Shown here piece by piece: positions 1 to 6,207 of a stretch of DNA of 8,039 nt. Positions within the stretch are counted from its first letter, which is position 1, and each line of letters opens with the position of its first letter. Under the pieces are notes generated by a model, which worked only from the letters and a program-made list of their open reading frames with translations, was not told the DNA's origin and made no database searches. Position numbers and translations under genes: made by a program. Source of the stretch: Dehalococcoidia bacterium (GTDB lineage: Bacteria; Chloroflexota; Dehalococcoidia; GIF9; UBA5620). The stretch is from NCBI GenBank assembly GCA_016783225.1, contig JADHWZ010000104.1, positions 1 to 8,039 of the forward strand, written 5' to 3'.

Positions 1-246
1 ACAGAACTTGTAAGTATTGTTAGGCGGAGCCAAGATGGCTTCACCCAAATCCTTACCCACCTTGTTCTTGTCGATGTCGAAGGCGGCCACAAAGTTGATG
101 TCACTTATGTGGTAGCCTGCTAAATTAATGTGCATCAGCCCAGGTATAGATTCGCCCTCTTTAGCCCTTCTGTAATAATGGATCCCTTGCACAAGGGAAG
201 AGGCGCAGTTGCCAACACCTATAATGGCTACGTTTATCTTACTCAT
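1..246 (-). CDS. ino1: inositol-3-phosphate synthase, N-terminal part (3' end outside window)
   Basis: This is the first 82 codons of a myo-inositol-1(3)-phosphate synthase, the NAD-dependent enzyme that converts glucose 6-phosphate to inositol 3-phosphate for inositol lipids or inositol-based solutes. The protein begins [20 protein letters not shown], a Rossmann nucleotide-binding loop (GxGNCASS) in the form typical of actinobacterial and archaeal Ino1. It continues with the family blocks [12 protein letters not shown] (about residues 36-47), [14 protein letters not shown] (about 51-64) and a PPNNT segment near residue 75. The ATG at 244-246 has a GAGGAG ribosome site about 6 bases upstream, which supports this start. 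The frame runs open to base 1, so roughly three quarters of the usual 360-400 residue protein lies beyond the window. It follows the universal stress gene by 57 bases on the same strand and may be cotranscribed with it. The identification comes from recalled family motifs. Confidence 0.9.
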   Translation of the reverse strand, partial: MSKINVAIIGVGNCASSLVQGIHYYRRAKEGESIPGLMHINLAGYHISDINFVAAFDIDKNKVGKDLGEAILAPPNNTYKFC

Positions 247-302
247 GACTTGCTCCTCTGCTTCTATTGCGGCGCTTATCCTAGCGCAGTCCTGCACCAC
301 TC

Positions 303-1184
303 CTAAGCTTTGGTAATAATCATCCTGGGTGACCTGATCAACCACATAGGCACTTTGGCCTCGTGTAGTACCTTGTCGGTTACGCTGCCCAATACCCATC
401 GGGCAAGGCCAGTTCGACCATGAGTTGACATGGCTATCAGATCAACCTTCTTATCCGCAGCATATTCAAGTATTCTGTCAGCGGGGTCACCAGTAAGTAC
501 CTCGAGTGTCGTCTTAATCCCTTTCCCATTAAGCCTTTCAGCGATACCACCGAGATAATTCTCGGCAGCATCCTGCATGGCTTTGACGAATTTCCTCCAG
601 TCGGAGCCGCCAAGTATACTGGCTTCTATTGTCCCCGGTGGTGAAATGACTTGGAGGACGCTAACCGAAGCTCCTGTTTCTTTGGCCAGAGTCTCGACGT
701 AAGGTAGAGCGGCTTGACCAATGTCAGAGCCATCCAATGGGGCGAGAATCTTGTGGAAGTGCAGTTGCGGCGCTGCTTTGGTTTTCCTGGGACGTTTGCT
801 TGGGACGACCAAGACCGGGGTTGCGGCTTCACTTACTACCTTTTCGGCTACGCTTCCCATCCACCAGCGGGTAATACCACTCCGACCATGAGTTGCCATA
901 GCAATCAAATCGACGTCGTTTTCCGTAGCGTAATCAAGGATTTTGTCTGCGGCGTTGCCGTAAAGGAGGAGCGCTTCAGCCTTGATACTATCGCTTCGTA
1001 GGTCGGCTGCTGCTCGGCCAAGGTAGTCTTCAAGAAGGCGATTTACGCGACGCTCCTTTCTTCCCATGCCTACGCCGAGGATATATAGATGGGAACCAAG
1101 ATCCGAGGCTAGACCCCTGAGATAGGGGACTACGCTTTCGGCCACAGCGGAACCATCTAACGGGACCAGGATTTTGTGTAACAT
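303..1184 (-). CDS. tandem universal stress protein (two UspA domains)
   Basis: This 293-residue soluble protein is built of two UspA domains, about residues 1-129 and 143-286, each opening with the same strand motif ([10 protein letters not shown] and [10 protein letters not shown]). Each ends in the nucleotide-loop region: ATHG at 97-100 with GS at 110-111, and STHG at 253-256 with GS at 266-267. In ATP-binding Usp proteins the motif is G-2x-G-9x-G(S/T). Here the spacing is kept but the first glycine is Ala or Ser, a common variant, so nucleotide binding is plausible but not certain. The domains are joined by a basic linker (about 129-139, rich in Lys, Arg and Pro). The ATG at 1182-1184 follows an AGGGGAAG ribosome site. 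Such proteins act in stress survival, but the exact role of this one cannot be read from sequence. It is divergent from the PHP gene and lies upstream of ino1. There is no signal peptide or membrane segment. Confidence 0.93.
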   Translation of the reverse strand: MLHKILVPLDGSAVAESVVPYLRGLASDLGSHLYILGVGMGRKERRVNRLLEDYLGRAAADLRSDSIKAEALLLYGNAADKILDYATENDVDLIAMATHGRSGITRWWMGSVAEKVVSEAATPVLVVPSKRPRKTKAAPQLHFHKILAPLDGSDIGQAALPYVETLAKETGASVSVLQVISPPGTIEASILGGSDWRKFVKAMQDAAENYLGGIAERLNGKGIKTTLEVLTGDPADRILEYAADKKVDLIAMSTHGRTGLARWVLGSVTDKVLHEAKVPMWLIRSPRMIITKA

Positions 1185-1263
1185 GTTCTTCCCCTATGTT
1201 TTCGTCTCACGGCTACTCCTGCCGCCCTTGTCCAGACCAGAGCTCTTGTGTTATTGTTGAGGG

Positions 1264-1941
1264 ATGCTCTATGACTTTCACACCCACACCTTCCAGAGTG
1301 ATGGTGTCTTGTCACCAATCGAATTGATACGCCGAGCTTTTGTCAAAGGCTATTCCGCCATTGGCATTACTGACCACGTAGCTCTTGGCTCTCTAGGCAG
1401 AGTGATTGAAGAGATAAGCGACGATTGTGCCTTGGCCAGAGCCTACTGGGGCATTCAGGCTATCCCTGGCGTGGAACTTACTCACCTTCCTCCTCAGGCC
1501 ATCTCTGAGGTAGCTCAAAAAGCCAAAGAAATGGGAGCTTGGCTTGTAATTGTCCATGGCGAAACACCTACAGAACCCGTAGAGAAAGGCACCAACTTGG
1601 CCGCTGTCCAATCTCCTTACGTTGATATTCTGGCTCACCCGGGCCGGATAACAACGGAAGAAGCTGCCTTGGCGGCCCGAAACGATGTCTTTATTGAACT
1701 CACTGCCCGAAGAGGCCATTCGGCCACTAACGCTCATGTCGCTCGCATCAGCCAGAAAGGGCAAGCCAGACTCTTGGTCAATTCTGATGCCCACAACGAG
1801 GACGACTTGTTGACGCCAGCTTTAGCTACGGGTATCCTCCATCAGGCTGGGCTGGACGATGAGCAACACCAGCAGATTTTGAGCCACCACCCGTTACTTC
1901 TGATAGAGAAGCTTAAGACGTCGCCTTGGCGCTCGGCCTAG
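1264..1941 (+). CDS. PHP-domain histidinol-phosphatase-like metallo-phosphoesterase
   Basis: This 225-residue single-domain PHP protein shows the metal-ligand motifs in order: HTH at residues 6-8 with Asp13, TDH at 36-38, GVELTH at 69-74, VHGE around His99, AHPG around His125, and NSDAH with Asp175 and His177. That is the full trinuclear metal set of PHP phosphoesterases (histidinol phosphatase HisK, PHP domains of DNA polymerases X and III). There is no fused polymerase or helix-hairpin-helix domain, so it is a stand-alone hydrolase, probably of small phosphorylated or nucleotide substrates; the substrate is not deducible. An in-frame TGA at 1258-1260, six bases upstream, makes the ATG at 1264 the earliest possible start. 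A GAGGG lies directly against this ATG, which is unusually close for a ribosome site, so a leaderless or weakly initiated message is possible. It converges with the DUF5679 gene, whose stop is 14 bases away. Confidence 0.9.
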   Translation: MLYDFHTHTFQSDGVLSPIELIRRAFVKGYSAIGITDHVALGSLGRVIEEISDDCALARAYWGIQAIPGVELTHLPPQAISEVAQKAKEMGAWLVIVHGETPTEPVEKGTNLAAVQSPYVDILAHPGRITTEEAALAARNDVFIELTARRGHSATNAHVARISQKGQARLLVNSDAHNEDDLLTPALATGILHQAGLDDEQHQQILSHHPLLLIEKLKTSPWRSA

Positions 1942-1955
1942 AGCATACCAGTGGA

Positions 1956-2099
1956 TTAGCCTTTGCCGATGCGGAACACCTTGGTTCCACAGGAAGGGCA
2001 AACTCCGCGGGTCGCAGGTCTACCGTTCTTCAAGGTGACACTCTGTGCGTTCTTGATTTCTACTTTCCTCCGGCATTTGAAACAATACGCCTGTGCCAT
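1956..2099 (-). CDS. DUF5679 small zinc-ribbon protein
   Basis: This 47-residue protein begins MAQAYCFKCRRKVEI, has a central TLKNGRPATRGVCPSCGTK, and ends VFRIGKG. Two CxxC knuckles, Cys6/Cys9 and Cys34/Cys37, form a zinc ribbon. The block LKNGRPATRGVCPxCGTKVFRIGK is the hallmark of DUF5679, found as free small proteins in Chloroflexota and as tails of larger proteins such as topoisomerases. The length matches the free family members. The start is fixed by a strong AAAGGAGGT ribosome site 7 bases upstream, and a near-consensus promoter lies about 30 bases upstream. It is easily missed because of its size, and a longer spurious plus-strand frame overlaps it. Function is unknown; a nucleic-acid-binding role is only a guess from the fold and basic content. 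Its 3' end faces the PHP gene, and no terminator is apparent between the two. Confidence 0.9.
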   Translation of the reverse strand: MAQAYCFKCRRKVEIKNAQSVTLKNGRPATRGVCPSCGTKVFRIGKG

Positions 2100-2106
2100 T
2101 TCTGTG

Positions 2107-2115
2107 ACCTCCTTT
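2107..2115 (-). promoter_or_regulatory. strong ribosome binding site of the DUF5679 gene
   Basis: On the minus strand the bases read AAAGGAGGT, nearly the full anti-16S complement, ending 7 bases before the ATG at 2097-2099. This is the strongest ribosome site in the window. It decides the start of a gene too short for routine callers. Confidence 0.88.
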
Positions 2116-2127
2116 CGTCAAACCTGA

Positions 2128-2156
2128 ATCATATCTATTATCATACGAGATGTCAA
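2128..2156 (-). promoter_or_regulatory. sigma-A/sigma-70 promoter of the DUF5679 gene
   Basis: On the minus strand there is a perfect -35 hexamer TTGACA (complement of 2151-2156), a 17-base spacer, and a -10 hexamer TATGAT (complement of 2128-2133; five of six match TATAAT). A start near 2121 would give a leader of about 20 bases carrying the strong ribosome site. The -35 hexamer is also the outermost six bases of the proposed insertion-sequence scar, so the promoter may be a hybrid of element and host DNA. Confidence 0.8.
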
Positions 2157-2165
2157 GGTTTCGAA

Positions 2166-2186
2166 TTGAATCGCCTAAAATGCAAC
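2166..2186 (+). repeat. IS left-end repeat, copy 1
   Basis: This 21-base motif has the pattern TTGAATC-RCS-TAAAATG-YAAC. It matches copy 2 (2201-2221) at 18 of 21 positions, with a start-to-start distance of 35 bases. Weaker similarity continues to the right with a 2-base gap. Such repeated sites at element ends usually bind transposase; that role is inferred. Confidence 0.75.
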
Positions 2187-2200
2187 CAAAGGGGCAGATG

Positions 2201-2221
2201 TTGAATCACGTAAAATGTAAC
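2201..2221 (+). repeat. IS left-end repeat, copy 2
   Basis: This is the second copy of the 21-base motif, differing from copy 1 at three positions. Its final bases (TGTAAC) contain the in-frame TAA at 2218-2220, after which the transposase reading frame is open. The junction between element end and transposase remnant therefore lies just to its right. Confidence 0.75.
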
Positions 2222-2238
2222 TTAAAGCAGGTAGAATC

Positions 2239-2694
2239 AGGTCTCGTCCCACCAGGAAGAATGACAATGTTTATATCGAGCAGAAAAACCGGACGCATGT
2301 GAGGAAGGTGCTGGGTTACTTGAGGTATGATACTCTGGCCGAACTCAGCAGCATCAATGACCTTCACCGTGGTGATTTGAGGCGGTACAAGAATTTCTTT
2401 CAGCCGGTGATGAAGCCAGTGAGCAAGGAGAAAATCGGAGGCAGGGTCAAGAGGAAATACGACATCCCCAAGACGCCGTATCAGAGGCTAATGGAATCAG
2501 CGCAGCTCCCGCAGCAAGCCACAGAGGAGCTTAAGGGCGTATACGGTAGCTCAAATTTAGCACAGCTGAAGCGGAGCATTGACGCCAAATTGGATAATCT
2601 CTATCGCACTTATCAGCGGGAGATGAAAGCCCAGCAGTCCGATCCTCATAAAAGGCTAACACTTGGCAGCGTAGCTTCTTCCGTGATGCAATAA
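2239..2694 (+). pseudogene. C-terminal remnant of a DDE integrase-type transposase
   Basis: About 151 codons are readable from 2239, although no start codon of the original gene is present; a GTG at 2299 is only an internal codon. The frame begins with RSRPTRKNDN, then YIEQKN with the Glu at 2278-2280, which corresponds to the third acidic residue of the DDE catalytic triad. It continues through VRKVLGYLRYD, KNFFQPVMKPVSKEKIGG, and KRKYDIPKTPYQRLM, the conserved C-terminal blocks of integrase-core transposases of the IS481/ISNCY-like group. The end (TAA at 2692-2694) looks natural. The N-terminal DNA-binding domain and the first two catalytic aspartates are missing, so the product, if made, would be inactive. 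There is no ribosome site at the GTG. Exact IS family needs a database comparison. Confidence 0.85.
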
Positions 2695-2706
2695 GCCCCA
2701 GTTCGG

Positions 2707-2719
2707 TTAACTGATTAAA
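2707..2719 (-). repeat. degenerate inverted copy of the IS end repeat
   Basis: On the minus strand these bases read TTTAATCAGTTAA, matching the first 13 bases of left copy 2 (TTGAATCACGTAA) at 10 positions. It sits 10 bases inside the proposed right end TTGACA. The match is weak on its own but is where a right terminal repeat is expected. Confidence 0.4.
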
Positions 2720-2754
2720 TGATTTGACACGAACGCTCTCAGGCGGGAAAAGCG

Positions 2755-3648
2755 CTAAAGGGAGAAAACCTTTTCTGGATGCCAGACCTTCTTCTCGGAG
2801 ACAAAGCGTAGCACGGCTATGAAAAGCCCATCGGGGCTGTAAGCCCTACAGTATTCCTGTGAATGGAAGTCCTCTTCACCTAGAGGTAGCGAGTGGCCAT
2901 TTCTTATAGCTAGCTCATCCGTTTTGTCAACGATGGCCACTCTCCAGTTCAAGAGCAGGCTGTCTATGGCGTGGAAAATCTGTTTCCAGTTGCCCTGCCG
3001 GAAGGCGTCTTCGATTTGAGACGGGGCTAGAGCATTTTCAATATAGAAAGGTCCGGATCGTAGGCGAGTTAAGTTCCTTAAATGGGCGCAACAGCCCAAG
3101 CACTGTCCCAAGTCGTGGGCCAGGGAACGTATGTAAGTCCCTTTGCCGCACTCCACCTTGATTGTCATGATCGGCAACTCATAGTTGACAAGCTCTAGAC
3201 TGGTGATTTCGATGTGTCTTGGCTTTGGTCTTATCGGGATGCCAGCACGGGCCAGTTCATAATATCGCCTGCCATGGTGTTTTAGGGCGCTGTAAATGGG
3301 AGGCACCTGCTGAATACTACCCCGAAAAGCGGGAATCACCTCCTCTATTTGGGCTGCGGTGACAGCCCTTGGGTCTCCGCGCTGGACTACTTCTCCCTCC
3401 CTGTCAAAGGTGTCTGTAGCCACCCCTAGTTCGATCTCTGCCAGGTAGGTCTTGCTGGTATCGTTCAGAAACTGGATGACTCGCGTTCCCTGACCAAAGC
3501 AAACGGGCAAAACACCTGTGGCTATTGGATCTAGAGTACCTGTGTGCCCAATATGCTTCTCTCCTGTGAGACGCTTGAGGCGGGCTACTATGGCGAAAGA
3601 TGTCTTACCTTCGGGTTTGTTGAGATTGAGGATCCCGTCAATTCTCAT
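2755..3648 (-). CDS. truB: tRNA pseudouridine(55) synthase TruB
   Basis: TruB isomerises uridine 55 in the T-loop of most tRNAs to pseudouridine. The 297-residue protein has the expected order: N-terminal GILNLNKPEGKTSF (5-18), and motif II GHTGTLDPIATGVLP (34-48) with the catalytic Asp40. Tyr68 follows in KTYLAEIELG, then PPIYSALKHHGRRYYELAR (116-134), and KGTYIRSLAHDLG (169-181) with Arg174, the partner of the catalytic Asp. Residues from about 233 to 297 form the small C-terminal PUA-like domain. Length is normal. The ATG overlaps the end of rbfA by 11 bases, without a strong ribosome site, so translation is probably coupled to RbfA. It is the last operon gene before the IS scar, and no clear terminator follows it. 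The ribF and rpsO genes that often come next are not present here. Confidence 0.97.
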   Translation of the reverse strand: MRIDGILNLNKPEGKTSFAIVARLKRLTGEKHIGHTGTLDPIATGVLPVCFGQGTRVIQFLNDTSKTYLAEIELGVATDTFDREGEVVQRGDPRAVTAAQIEEVIPAFRGSIQQVPPIYSALKHHGRRYYELARAGIPIRPKPRHIEITSLELVNYELPIMTIKVECGKGTYIRSLAHDLGQCLGCCAHLRNLTRLRSGPFYIENALAPSQIEDAFRQGNWKQIFHAIDSLLLNWRVAIVDKTDELAIRNGHSLPLGEEDFHSQEYCRAYSPDGLFIAVLRFVSEKKVWHPEKVFSL

Positions 3649-4006
3649 CTTCGTCTTTGGTACTATCAGCGGCCACCTGCTCGATTAACCTGATGACTTC
3701 AGCCCCGCGCTGAATAGAATTATCAAAATGAAAGCTAAGCTGAGGAATGTGTCTCAATGTCAGACGTTCAGCCAATTCTCTTCGGAGGAATCCTGAGGCG
3801 GCAGTGAAACCTTGTAGTATCTCGCTTTTACTCGTCTTGTCTCCCATGCTGCTGACGAATACCTTGGCATGCTTCAGATCAGGAGAAGTCGAGACTCTGG
3901 TTACTGAAATAAAGCTAGCAAGCCTGGGATCGTTGACCTGCCGCCAAAGCAACTGGCTGATTTCTTGCCGGATCAGGTTGTTTACTCGCTCCGTGCGTCG
4001 TGTCAC
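3638..4006 (-). CDS. rbfA: 30S ribosome-binding factor RbfA
   Basis: RbfA binds the 30S precursor near the 5' helix of 16S rRNA and helps late maturation, notably at low temperature. The 122-residue product has the single KH-like fold pattern: RRTERVNNLIRQEISQLL (3-20), NDPRLASFISVTRVSTSPDL (25-44), HAKVFVSS (46-53), the GFLRRELAERLTLRHIPQLS helix and strand (72-91), and FHFDNSIQRGAEVIRLIEQV (92-111). The tail is acidic. Translation starts at GTG (4004-4006) with a GGAG site about 7 bases upstream. Unlike its neighbours it is separated from infB by 81 bases in which no gene, promoter or terminator is evident. Its stop is embedded in the truB start region. Confidence 0.95.
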   Translation of the reverse strand: MTRRTERVNNLIRQEISQLLWRQVNDPRLASFISVTRVSTSPDLKHAKVFVSSMGDKTSKSEILQGFTAASGFLRRELAERLTLRHIPQLSFHFDNSIQRGAEVIRLIEQVAADSTKDEDEN

Positions 4007-4087
4007 AATTTACTCCGCTGAGTGAACAGGTTACGATTCAAGATGTAAGGAAGGAACTAGCTCGGAGGTAAAACTGAAGTGGATAGC

Positions 4088-5896
4088 CTAGGTTACCCTT
4101 TCCTGTCTGTAGAATTGAATAACATCGCCAACCTGGAAATCCGAGAAGCCCTCAATTCTAACACCACACTCAAGGCCGGCAGACACCTCTTTGACATCGT
4201 CTTTGAAGCGCTTTAAGCTGCTGAGGCGAGATTCATGAATTGACTCGCCTTGACGTAGAACTCGGACCAAAGCATCTCGTCTCACCTTGCCTTCTTTAAC
4301 GGAAAGTCCGGCTACCTTCCCCTTTTTCCCCGCGTCAAAGATAGCTAGTACTCCAGCCTGTCCTTCGATAACCTCAGTGACCGTGGGCTCCAACATGCCT
4401 TTCAGTGCCTTTTCCACATCGTTTGCCAGTTCGTAGATCACGCTGTAGTGGCGAATGGCTATTCCTTCCAGCTCAGCTAGTCGATGTGCTCCTGGCTCCG
4501 GTCGGCTATTGAAACCGACAATTATTCCTTTGGAGGCTAAGGCCAGTAATACATCGCTTTCTGTAATACTACCGCTGCCTGAATGGATAACTCTAACCCT
4601 GATCTTCTCATCTCCCAGTTGCTCCAGCGAATCCCTTATTGGTTCGATGCTGCCTTGGACGTCTGTTTTGAGAACTATGTTTAGCTCCTTTACCTGTCCA
4701 GCACTGATCTGAGTCGAGAGGTCAGTCAAGCTCAGAGTCCTAGTAGGAGTTGACAATTCCTGTTGCAGGCCTTTCCGCTTTGCCAGGACGATGCGTGCCG
4801 CGCGCTCTTTGGCAACCACTGCGAAACTATCTCCAGCTCGAGGGACGGCATTTATCCCGAGGACCTCTATTGGGGTTGCTGGTTCAGCCTTGTTGACCTG
4901 CTTCCCCGCGTCATTGAACATCGCCTTGACTTTGCCCCAAGTATTACCGATTACCACGTTATCACCTGGCTTAAGGCTGCCTTTCTGAACCAGAAGGGTA
5001 GCCAATGGACCCTTGGTTTTGTCGAGCCTGGCTTCGATTACTACTCCCTCGGCTGGGCAATCCGGGTCAGCTTTAAGCTCTAACACATCAGCAACCAGAA
5101 GAAGGTTCTCCAGGAGCTCGTCTACGCCCTGTCTCTTCTTGGCAGAGATGGGTACACATACAGTGTCACCTCCCCACTCTTCAACAATCAAGCCCAAGTC
5201 GGACAGCTGTTGCTTGATCCTGTCCGGATTAGCGTTAGCCTTGTCGATCTTGTTGATGGCAACTACTATGGGCACCTCGGCCGCCCGTGCATGATTGATG
5301 GCTTCCACAGTCTGTGGCATCACTCCGTCATCAGCGGCTACTACTAGTACAGCGATGTCAGTAGCTCGTGCCCCTCGAGCCCTCATGGCGGTGAAAGCCT
5401 CATGCCCCGGTGTGTCTAGAAATGTGATTTTTCGTCCGTCCACCTCTGCTTGGTAAGCTCCAATATGCTGGGTAATAGCCCCCACTTCGGAGGCAATTAT
5501 GTTGCTTTGGCGGATGGCGTCGAGAAGACTTGTCTTACCATGGTCAACGTGTCCCATGATGGTAATCACAGGTGGGCAAGGAACAAGTCCACCACCTTTT
5601 GCCGTCGCGAGGGGTCTTGTCTGAATGGGCGTCGGTTGCTTCTTAGCGTCGTAACCGAAACCGGCCGTTATCACTGCCGCAGTGTCGAAATCAATAGCCT
5701 GATTAATGTTGGCCATCACGCCGTTTCTCATAAGCTGTTTGATAACCTCGACTGCGCTCACGCCCAGGAGGTTTGCCAATTGCTTCACGCTCAGGGCCGG
5801 GGGGAGGTGAACCTGGGGCAATTCCTGTGAGCCGGAGTTCGCCTCTCTGCTATCCTTGTCTTGCTTGGCAGTGGATTCCTGCCTGTCGTTACTCAT
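4088..5896 (-). CDS. infB: translation initiation factor IF-2
   Basis: IF-2 is the GTPase that brings formyl-methionyl tRNA to the 30S subunit and promotes subunit joining. The 602-residue protein has a short charged N-terminus (1-30), one IF2_N domain (about 33-84), and the G domain (about 108-272). The G domain shows G1 GHVDHGKT (115-122), G2 around Thr142 in [10 protein letters not shown]3 DTPGH (161-165), G4 NKID (215-218) and G5 SAK (251-253). Domain II follows (about 280-375), then domain III with [11 protein letters not shown] (410-420), and the C-terminal tRNA-binding domain (about 500-598). It lacks the long repetitive N-terminal extension of enterobacterial IF-2, as is usual in Dehalococcoidia and some other bacteria. 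The ATG overlaps the ylxR stop by four bases (ATGA), indicating coupled translation, and a GGAAGAGAG stretch lies upstream. Confidence 0.98.
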   Translation of the reverse strand: MSNDRQESTAKQDKDSREANSGSQELPQVHLPPALSVKQLANLLGVSAVEVIKQLMRNGVMANINQAIDFDTAAVITAGFGYDAKKQPTPIQTRPLATAKGGGLVPCPPVITIMGHVDHGKTSLLDAIRQSNIIASEVGAITQHIGAYQAEVDGRKITFLDTPGHEAFTAMRARGARATDIAVLVVAADDGVMPQTVEAINHARAAEVPIVVAINKIDKANANPDRIKQQLSDLGLIVEEWGGDTVCVPISAKKRQGVDELLENLLLVADVLELKADPDCPAEGVVIEARLDKTKGPLATLLVQKGSLKPGDNVVIGNTWGKVKAMFNDAGKQVNKAEPATPIEVLGINAVPRAGDSFAVVAKERAARIVLAKRKGLQQELSTPTRTLSLTDLSTQISAGQVKELNIVLKTDVQGSIEPIRDSLEQLGDEKIRVRVIHSGSGSITESDVLLALASKGIIVGFNSRPEPGAHRLAELEGIAIRHYSVIYELANDVEKALKGMLEPTVTEVIEGQAGVLAIFDAGKKGKVAGLSVKEGKVRRDALVRVLRQGESIHESRLSSLKRFKDDVKEVSAGLECGVRIEGFSDFQVGDVIQFYRQERVT

Positions 5897-6207
5897 GGGC
5901 GGTTCTCTCTTCCTGATGGCAGGCTGTTGCCATACTGTGCCAGGGTTTGCCGGTTTTCCATAGTGAGCTTGGTTCGCAAAGTATATTCCAGGCGGTTACC
6001 TTTCAGCCCTGCCTCCCAGCATTCACGTACTGGGCACAAATAAGCTCCCCGGCCTGTCTTTTTGCCCTTGCGGTCTATCTCTACAGTGCCAGCACTGCAT
6101 ACCAGACGGACCAAATCTCTCTTTGCCTTTGTTGTTCGGCAGGCCACGCAGCTACGTTGAGGTATTCGGCTCTTCCGAAGAATTTGCTGTTGAGGATGGT
6201 TCTTCAA
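5893..6207 (-). CDS. ylxR: YlxR/RnpM family RNA-binding protein (DUF448)
   Basis: This small basic protein of the YlxR family sits between nusA and infB, as in most bacteria. In Bacillus the homologue has been linked to RNase P and named RnpM. The core begins RIPQRSCVACR (14-24) with Cys20 and Cys23, continues DLVRLV (31-36) and GRGAYLC (52-58), and has Cys58 and Cys63 as a second pair. The four cysteines could bind metal. The reading frame opens only at a TTG (6205-6207), placing 56 bases inside the nusA tail, with merely a weak AAAGACG upstream. No other ATG, GTG or TTG is available before the conserved core. The start is therefore uncertain: a rare codon such as ATT nearer the core cannot be excluded. 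Residues after about 90 are a variable tail that ends in the ATGA overlap with infB. Confidence 0.9.
   Translation of the reverse strand: MKNHPQQQILRKSRIPQRSCVACRTTKAKRDLVRLVCSAGTVEIDRKGKKTGRGAYLCPVRECWEAGLKGNRLEYTLRTKLTMENRQTLAQYGNSLPSGRENRP

Larger units (their letters stand above)
2151..2729. mobile_element. internally deleted insertion-sequence remnant (DDE transposase type)
   Basis: The segment opens with TGTCAA (2151-2156) and closes with its inverse TTGACA (2724-2729). Inside the left end are two near-tandem repeats. A degenerate inverted copy of their first 13 bases lies at 2707-2719 near the right end (10 of 13 match the second left copy). Between them lies only the C-terminal part of a DDE integrase-type transposase. 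The coding part for the N-terminal helix-turn-helix and most of the catalytic core is absent, so left-end DNA joins the transposase frame at about 2221-2240. At 579 bases this is a non-autonomous scar. No clean target-site duplication is seen (left flank ends ACGAGA, right flank begins CGAACG), so the boundaries are tentative. Confidence 0.6.

Noticed and set aside
272..287. GCGCT-6-AGCGC hairpin between the stress gene and ino1
   Set aside because: The stem is only 5 pairs and no T-run follows on either strand, so it is not a convincing terminator.
714..1001. Plus-strand frame antisense to the universal stress gene
   Set aside because: It is a shadow of a well-supported gene on the minus strand, with no motif of its own.
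1185..1263. Divergent promoters between the stress gene and the PHP gene
   Set aside because: TTGTCC and other partial -35 boxes lack acceptable -10 hexamers at the right spacing on either strand.
1926..2204. 92-codon plus-strand frame after the PHP gene
   Set aside because: It overlaps the DUF5679 gene antisense, matches no family I know, and has no ribosome site.
2724..2729. TTGACA on the plus strand at the IS right end as an outward promoter
   Set aside because: No -10-like hexamer follows at 16-18 bases, and it would point into the 3' end of truB.
2145..2735. Target-site duplication flanking the IS scar
   Set aside because: Flanks ACGAGA and CGAACG share only CGA in shifted register, which is not above chance.
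4455..5830. Several plus-strand frames of 65-126 codons within infB
   Set aside because: All lie antisense to an IF-2 gene with every GTPase motif intact; none shows a recognisable domain.
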